This document shows, one piece after another, positions 14,380-18,067 of a DNA stretch of 18,067 nt (position 1 is the first letter of the stretch; each line of letters begins with the position of its first letter). The stretch lies in assembly GCA_910584245.1 (NCBI GenBank), contig CAJTZF010000032.1, positions 1 to 18,067 of the forward strand, read 5' to 3'. A program made the position numbers and the translations under genes. This DNA comes from an uncultured Eubacterium sp. (GTDB taxonomy: Bacteria; Bacillota; Clostridia; Lachnospirales; Lachnospiraceae). The notes under the pieces are model-generated. The model searched no databases and was not told the DNA's origin. It worked only from the letters and a program-made list of their open reading frames with translations.

Positions 14380-15804
14380 TTAACCCTTTAGCATAACAGA
14401 CAATATAAATCTTCCTTTTTCTGCAATACAATCCATATCGCCCGCATATTTTAAGGCGCAATACCTGATATTTTTAAGCCCAATACCATGTAACTTACTA
14501 TCAGCCTTTGTGGAACAAGGGTAACCGTCTTTTCCCCATTTCACTTCCCCGTCAAAGCTGTTCTCAATTTCTATGAAAAACATGTTCTGTTTCCAAAAAG
14601 ACTTTATCTTGATATACAGCTCTTTATCTTGATTTTTCAGCCTTGCTTTCCGACAGGCTTCAATCGCATTGTCTAACCCGTTATTTAGGATAATGCCTAT
14701 GTCATACGCCCTTACATGAACCTTATCCGTCAAAAGAAAGCCGTCCGCTTCTAAATGAATACCTTTTAATTCCTTTGACGCATAATAGAACTTGCTGCTG
14801 ATAACTGCGTCACTTACCACATTTCCCGTATGTATTTTCTGTTCCAGATTCATCAGCGTTTTCTGCATATCTTCAAAATACCCGGTTATTTCTTCATTTT
14901 CCGTTATCTGTCGTTCTCTTAACAGTTTTTCCATAACCGACATTTGGTTTTTCATATCATGTTTTACATGGCTAACACTCTCATAAAAACGCTCCATTTC
15001 CAACATAGAATTTTCCATTTGGGAAATCTGGTTCTCCAATACATTTTTTTGTGTGCGTTCCTCCTGCAATCCTGCCATTTCCTGTTGCAGTTTAAAACTA
15101 TATAGAATAGCAAGCCAAACGACAACGGATATTAATGTAATGAACAAATATATTTCCATGTAGTTATCGTAATAAACAAGATGATGCTCCTTGTTTATTA
15201 CTGCTATGATGAACCGAAAAATAATAGCGGTTAAAGCACCCATAAATGCAGGCAATGTGTAAAATATTGTTTCTTTTGTATTGCTTCCCTCTATGGGGCG
15301 GCTATGATTTCTTATTATAATTTTCACAGATAAATATAGCAAAATTTCTATAATTACCTCTGCCAGTAAATCAATATACTTTACCATTGTTGGTATTATG
15401 GTGGTGTTATATATAACTTCTGACAATTTATCTACCCCATAATTCCAAAACAGCATAACAGCATATCCTATTTGATTGAAAATGCTGTCTAATGCAACAA
15501 AAAGCAATGCTACAAATATTTTTGCTGGCTGACTGCCTTGATAAAAAAATATGCCAATAAAATATATTACAATCAACTTGAAAACAAAGTATGGCATTTC
15601 CATTTCTAATACACTCTGCAGATTAGCATACATGGCAAATCTGACCGCCATTTTTATGATAAGCCACGCCGTAATCACTAAAAAATTATTTATAGTTTTC
15701 TGCCTTATTTTCGGTTTCATAAATTCTCTAAAAAGCAGGCACAAACAATATCCATTAAATAAATATCTGATTACAGTAATGACAAACTCTGCCGCTTCAT
15801 ACAT
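14380..15804 (-). CDS. GHKL-domain sensor histidine kinase, AgrC/VirS-like
   Basis: The N-terminal half has about six transmembrane segments (residues about 5-235), then a helical linker. The phospho-acceptor motif SVSHVKHDMKNQ places the His at about 282. The GHKL ATPase domain shows ILNNGLDNAIEAC (about 373-385) and the glycine-rich HGIGLKNIR loop near the C-terminus. I chose the ATG at 15804 (MYEAAEF) because GGGGGTG lies 6 nt upstream; the ATG five codons earlier has no binding site. That gives 474 residues. Such kinases usually sense secreted peptides and pair with LytTR regulators, here the split gene just upstream. No AgrD-like peptide or AgrB-like processing gene is visible in the window. 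Confidence 0.88.
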   Translation of the reverse strand: MYEAAEFVITVIRYLFNGYCLCLLFREFMKPKIRQKTINNFLVITAWLIIKMAVRFAMYANLQSVLEMEMPYFVFKLIVIYFIGIFFYQGSQPAKIFVALLFVALDSIFNQIGYAVMLFWNYGVDKLSEVIYNTTIIPTMVKYIDLLAEVIIEILLYLSVKIIIRNHSRPIEGSNTKETIFYTLPAFMGALTAIIFRFIIAVINKEHHLVYYDNYMEIYLFITLISVVVWLAILYSFKLQQEMAGLQEERTQKNVLENQISQMENSMLEMERFYESVSHVKHDMKNQMSVMEKLLRERQITENEEITGYFEDMQKTLMNLEQKIHTGNVVSDAVISSKFYYASKELKGIHLEADGFLLTDKVHVRAYDIGIILNNGLDNAIEACRKARLKNQDKELYIKIKSFWKQNMFFIEIENSFDGEVKWGKDGYPCSTKADSKLHGIGLKNIRYCALKYAGDMDCIAEKGRFILSVMLKG

Positions 15805-15826
15805 GGGAAACACCCCCATTCCGCAG

Positions 15827-16093
15827 TTATCTCATATACTGTTTGACAAAATCATGGTATCTGTCTTTTGACAGATATATTTTCTCCCCATTAGTAAGCA
15901 TAATGTTTTCCGTATCATATTCAGCCACATAGGATAAATTCACCAAATACCCCCTATGGCAACGGCAGAAGCCCTCCCCAACTTCCCGTTCCATATCCGC
16001 CATAACACCATAGAATGAAATTTCCCCTCTCACGGTATGGACGGCAATTTTACGCATTTCATTTTCAAAGTAAAGAATATCTGCAACATTCAA
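15827..16093 (-). pseudogene. LytTR DNA-binding half of a frameshift-split AgrA-like response regulator
   Basis: This frame encodes an entire LytTR domain: NVADILYFENEMRKIAVHTV, GEISFYGVMADMEREVG, then GFCRCHRGYLVNLSYV, the hallmark of the fold, and the terminal DRYHDFVKQYMR. No ATG or ribosome binding site starts this frame; the first possible start is a TTG at 16093. The reading frame is +1 to the receiver half, whose stop is 10 bp away. Removing one base near 16100-16107 joins the two into one normal LytTR regulator of about 222 residues. Without the receiver half it is probably not translated efficiently. Confidence 0.8.
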
Positions 16094-16103
16094 GGTTATG
16101 TTC

Positions 16104-16496
16104 TTATTCCTTGTTTTGATAAATATCTGCCTGCTTTTTCTCTATTTCCTTTTTTGCCTTTTCAAGTACCTCTTGTAATTTCCCATTATCAACAGGTTTA
16201 ATCAGATAATGCAGGGCAGCCACGTCAAAGGCTTCAAACACATATTCTTTTGCCCCGGTTATAAACACGATAACGCTTTCTTCATCCAATTCCCGTAATT
16301 TCTTAGCAGTTTCCACACCGTTCATTTTTTCCATTTGAATATCTAAAAAATAGATGTCAAATACCTCTCCCTGCGATAACAATTCCTCACTGGAAAAAAA
16401 GCCCTGTATCGCAACGTCCGGCATATATTTTTTTATTCTGCCGCTAATCTGTTCGACAAATACTGGCTCATCATCACAGACTGCGATCTTTAGCAT
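16104..16496 (-). pseudogene. Receiver half of a frameshift-split LytTR (AgrA-like) response regulator
   Basis: The frame has 130 residues, starting at ATG 16496 after a GGGGTGA site. The receiver fold is complete: acidic pair in IAVCDDEP (Asp8, Asp9), phospho-acceptor Asp52 in FLDIQMEKMNG, FITGAKEYVFEAF, and Lys100 in YLIKPVDN. A Lys/Glu-rich linker ends in YQNKE, then TAA. The LytTR domain continues in the +1 frame at once. The likely ancestral text at the join is NKEKNITLNVADI, restored by deleting one T or A. As it stands the product could accept phosphate from the kinase but could not bind DNA. Confidence 0.8.
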
Positions 16497-16513
16497 ACAA
16501 TCACCCCGGTTTC

Positions 16514-16541
16514 TTTATAGGTTTATTACATATATCGGCAA
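16514..16541 (-). promoter_or_regulatory. Possible promoter of the LytTR regulator/kinase operon
   Basis: The minus strand shows -35 TTGCCG (16536-16541), a 16-nt spacer and -10 TATAAA (16514-16519), giving a short leader before the regulator ATG. The 12-bp direct repeats lie just upstream, about where a LytTR activator would bind. Confidence 0.35.
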
Positions 16542-16563
16542 ACTTTTTGTTTTAATTTCCGAG

Positions 16564-16597
16564 ATGTAACCAATCCCCCTTTGAAATGTAACCAATC
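16564..16597. promoter_or_regulatory. 12-bp direct repeats with 22-bp period, candidate LytTR binding site
   Basis: ATGTAACCAATC is present at 16564-16575 and again, identical, at 16586-16597. The start-to-start distance of 22 bp is about two helical turns. AgrA-type LytTR proteins bind pairs of direct repeats with this phasing upstream of their target promoters. The alternative is subterminal repeats left by an insertion sequence (IS21-family ends have such repeats), which would fit the mobile debris next door. Confidence 0.5.
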
Positions 16598-16609
16598 TCT
16601 TTTCTGCGG

Positions 16610-17040
16610 CTATCTTTTTATTGTTCTGTCCCGTTCCGGCTGCTTCGCCTGCCGCAACATACTGTCTACGTTCTGCATGTGCGGGCTTGCCTCAACAAAA
16701 TGGATTACCGCATTGGCAATCTTAAAATCCGGCAGATAATCCTGCAATTTCAAAAGGAGCTGCTTATAGACCTGTTTCATAAATATCCTGTCACCACTGT
16801 TCTGCTCCCAAAATTTTTTATCCCCGCATTGTATGATGACTTCCACCGCCATGTCCTGTTCTGTTTCGGACACATGTTCAAAATAATCGCGATTGGTTAT
16901 CCCATAAAGAAGCATATTGTTATCCCTGCTGTAATCCGGCGAATGGTATTTCCTCAGATTGTGTTTTGCAACTCCGGCGAGTTTTGTCTTGCTGTTGATT
17001 GCGCTTTTCTTATTGCTGATGTGGTTACACTTTTTAAGTT
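16610..17040 (-). pseudogene. MobV-type (Mob_Pre) plasmid relaxase, decayed N-terminal remnant
   Basis: The open frame (start codon lost; first ATG at 16915) reads SKTKLAGVAKHNLRKYHSPD, then YSRDNNMLLYGITN, RDYFEHVSETEQDMAVEVII, FWEQN, MKQVYKQLLLKLQDYLPDFK, IANAVIHFVEASPHMQ. This is the nicking domain of MobV relaxases, which cut the transfer origin of mobilizable elements. From memory, relatives have a helix of about 35 residues between the LLYG and DYFEHV blocks; it is missing here. The metal and catalytic motif, normally HxDExxPHxH, reads HFVEASPHMQ, so the Asp and the last His are lost. After that the sequence is unrelated and ends within 20 residues. It is not functional. Confidence 0.7.
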
Positions 17041-17063
17041 CACTGCAACTGTGCGCCCAACTT

Positions 17064-17314
17064 TTATACCGCCGTCTTTCTTGTGACAGCTTTGATATTG
17101 CCCCTGTCCCTCAAATCCCTCCCCTCATTGACAGTCATAAACAATTCCAGAATGTCCTTTTTGATAAGTACCTTTCTCCCCACTTTCAGTACAGGGAGTT
17201 TATCCCATTCCACCAGCCTTCTCAGTGTATTCCGACCGATGCCAAAGCGATTCTTTGAATCGCTTTGTAGTCTGCCGCCTCCTCAATGGAAAGGGCAATT
17301 TTCATTTCTGGCAT
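17064..17314 (-). pseudogene. Excisionase-type helix-turn-helix protein, broken by an insertion of about 20 bp
   Basis: ATG 17314 follows AGGAG. The frame reads MPEMKIALSIEEAADY, then is disrupted, and resumes in another frame as FGIGRNTLRRLVEWDKLPVL, KVGRKVLIKKDILELF and a basic tail ending at TAA 17064. Together these form a normal MerR-like Xis/DNA-binding domain of about 76 residues. The total length of 251 nt equals 77 codons plus 20 nt. Removing 20 nt of the palindrome at 17244-17266 restores EEAADYFGIGRN without a gap. Such proteins direct excision together with a tyrosine integrase; the integrase remnant lies on the opposite strand just to the right. Confidence 0.75.
17244..17266. repeat. 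Perfect palindrome (10-bp arms, 3-bp spacer) inside the excisionase gene
   Basis: AAAGCGATTC-TTT-GAATCGCTTT on the + strand. It lies exactly where the excisionase reading frame breaks. Twenty of its 23 bases are extra compared with the inferred intact gene. Confidence 0.85.
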
Positions 17315-17349
17315 TCATTCTCCTGTGAGGCTCTACTCCAAAAACCCTG

Positions 17350-17996
17350 ATGCCGCCGCTGCAAGGCTTTCCAGTCTTTTATCAGGGGAAGATTCCGAAT
17401 CGGTATAGAAGGACAGCCAATTTTATGCTATCCTTATTTGCAGAAAGCATTCCAGAGAGCAAAAGTGAAACGGAAAAGCTGCGGAGACAGGCAATGGAGG
17501 ACTATGAAAACAAGAAATTCATAGCAAAGGCTGACAATATCACACTCGGGGAACTACTTGATATTTGGGCGGAGGAAGAATTAAAGACAGGGACACTCAG
17601 CAATGGCACTGTCGGCACTTATCCTCAGTCAATCAGCCGCATAAAACAACACCCTGTAAGCAGGCGGAAACTCAAAACGGTTACTTCGGGGCATTTACAG
17701 CAGTTTATGGATATCATGTCTTTTGGAGGCTCTATCGAAGATTTTGTTTCCAAAGGGTATTCCAAAGACTATGTAACGTCATTCTCCGCATTATTGCAGC
17801 AGTCATTCCGGTTTGGGATGTTCCCAAAACAGTACATCACATTCAATCCAATGCAGTTGTGGTTATGAGGCATAAAAGGGACGATATGGATTTGTTTGCG
17901 GAAGAAACGGAGCAAAGATGCAATCCTGCCCGTACAGATAGCTTATTTGACATAAGTGGGATTCCGCAAAGCTCTTGGATAAGGTTGTGGGAATGA
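17350..17996 (+). pseudogene. Tyrosine recombinase/integrase, decayed and truncated
   Basis: The recognisable part begins around 17450 with PESKSETEKLRRQAMEDYEN and continues ITLGELLDIWAEEELKTGTL, then SRRKLKTVTSGHLQQFMDIM, GYSKDYVTSFSALLQQSFRF. This is the SAM-like core-binding domain of ICE integrases. A one-base deletion near 17860 moves NPMQ into a frame ending LWL-stop; the true continuation VVMRHKRDDMDLFAEE lies in the next frame. About 60 bases on, the start of the catalytic domain (AILPVQIAY) is in yet another frame, and similarity then ends. The Arg-His-Arg-Tyr catalytic residues are absent. The first about 30 codons do not look like a normal integrase N-terminus either. It cannot be active. 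Confidence 0.75.
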
Positions 17997-18067
17997 GTTA
18001 AAAACAACATCAGAGGGAGATACTAAAGCCTTTTAACATTAATTTTTCTTTGCTCAATATTTTTTTC
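17997..18067. other. AT-rich tail after the integrase remnant
   Basis: Seventy-one bases with no gene, hairpin or repeat that I can see. The left or right attachment site of the decayed element could lie here, but nothing in the window supports this directly. Confidence 0.3.

Noticed and set aside
16679..17328. Several + strand frames between the LytTR operon and the integrase remnant
   Set aside because: They are antisense to the relaxase and excisionase remnants, which show recognisable protein motifs on the minus strand.
1..18067. CRISPR arrays, tRNA or rRNA genes
   Set aside because: No regularly spaced repeat series, cloverleaf or rRNA-like stretch was seen by eye on either strand.

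Overview
The window looks like chromosomal DNA of a gut-type Clostridia bacterium (Lachnospiraceae or a relative). The evidence is moderate-to-low GC outside the first 640 bases, near-perfect AGGAGG ribosome binding sites, a DUF6033 gene, GHKL/LytTR and VanR-like two-component systems, and remnants of Gram-positive conjugative and mobilizable elements. Family names come from recognising motifs by eye; no database search was possible.

Layout. (a) 1-853: edge of a high-GC integrative conjugative element, holding the 5' part of a ParB-like gene with a long Pro/Ala/Glu/Lys-rich, AT-hook-like N-terminus. (b) 854-2659: an AraC-type regulator cut off after 51 codons, divergent from an intact GH29 alpha-L-fucosidase. 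The neighbouring element appears to have broken the regulator. (c) 2672-7020: a two-gene ABC-2 export system and a VanR/VanS-like two-component system, all on the minus strand. A terminator-like hairpin and an 11-bp-phased direct repeat lie between them. (d) 7175-8305: a free-standing XRE regulator with clear promoter and terminator. (e) 8411-10495: a TetR repressor and an MFS efflux pump, with three CATAC/GTATG operators. One operator exactly fills the spacer of the tetR promoter. (f) 10658-12999: a compact four-gene operon: radical SAM enzyme, ZmaR-like GNAT, MmcQ/YjbR protein and DUF1905 protein. (g) 13026-16597: an IS3 transposase scrap, a decayed small gene, a DUF6033 gene, an AgrC-like GHKL kinase and a LytTR response regulator split by a one-base frameshift, with a LytTR-style direct repeat upstream. 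(h) 16610-17996: a decayed mobilizable element with a MobV relaxase remnant, an excisionase broken by a palindromic insertion, and a tyrosine integrase with frameshifts.

How it fits together. The central part (2672-12915) is a series of sensing, efflux and modification modules, mostly minus strand, that could deal with antimicrobial compounds. That reading is an inference from gene families. The outer parts are mobile-element debris at different stages of decay. The less familiar material is the radical SAM/GNAT operon and the Agr-like signalling locus next to DUF6033. The clearest sequence-level observations are the operator placement in the tetR promoter, the split LytTR regulator and the roughly 20-bp palindromic insertion in the excisionase gene.
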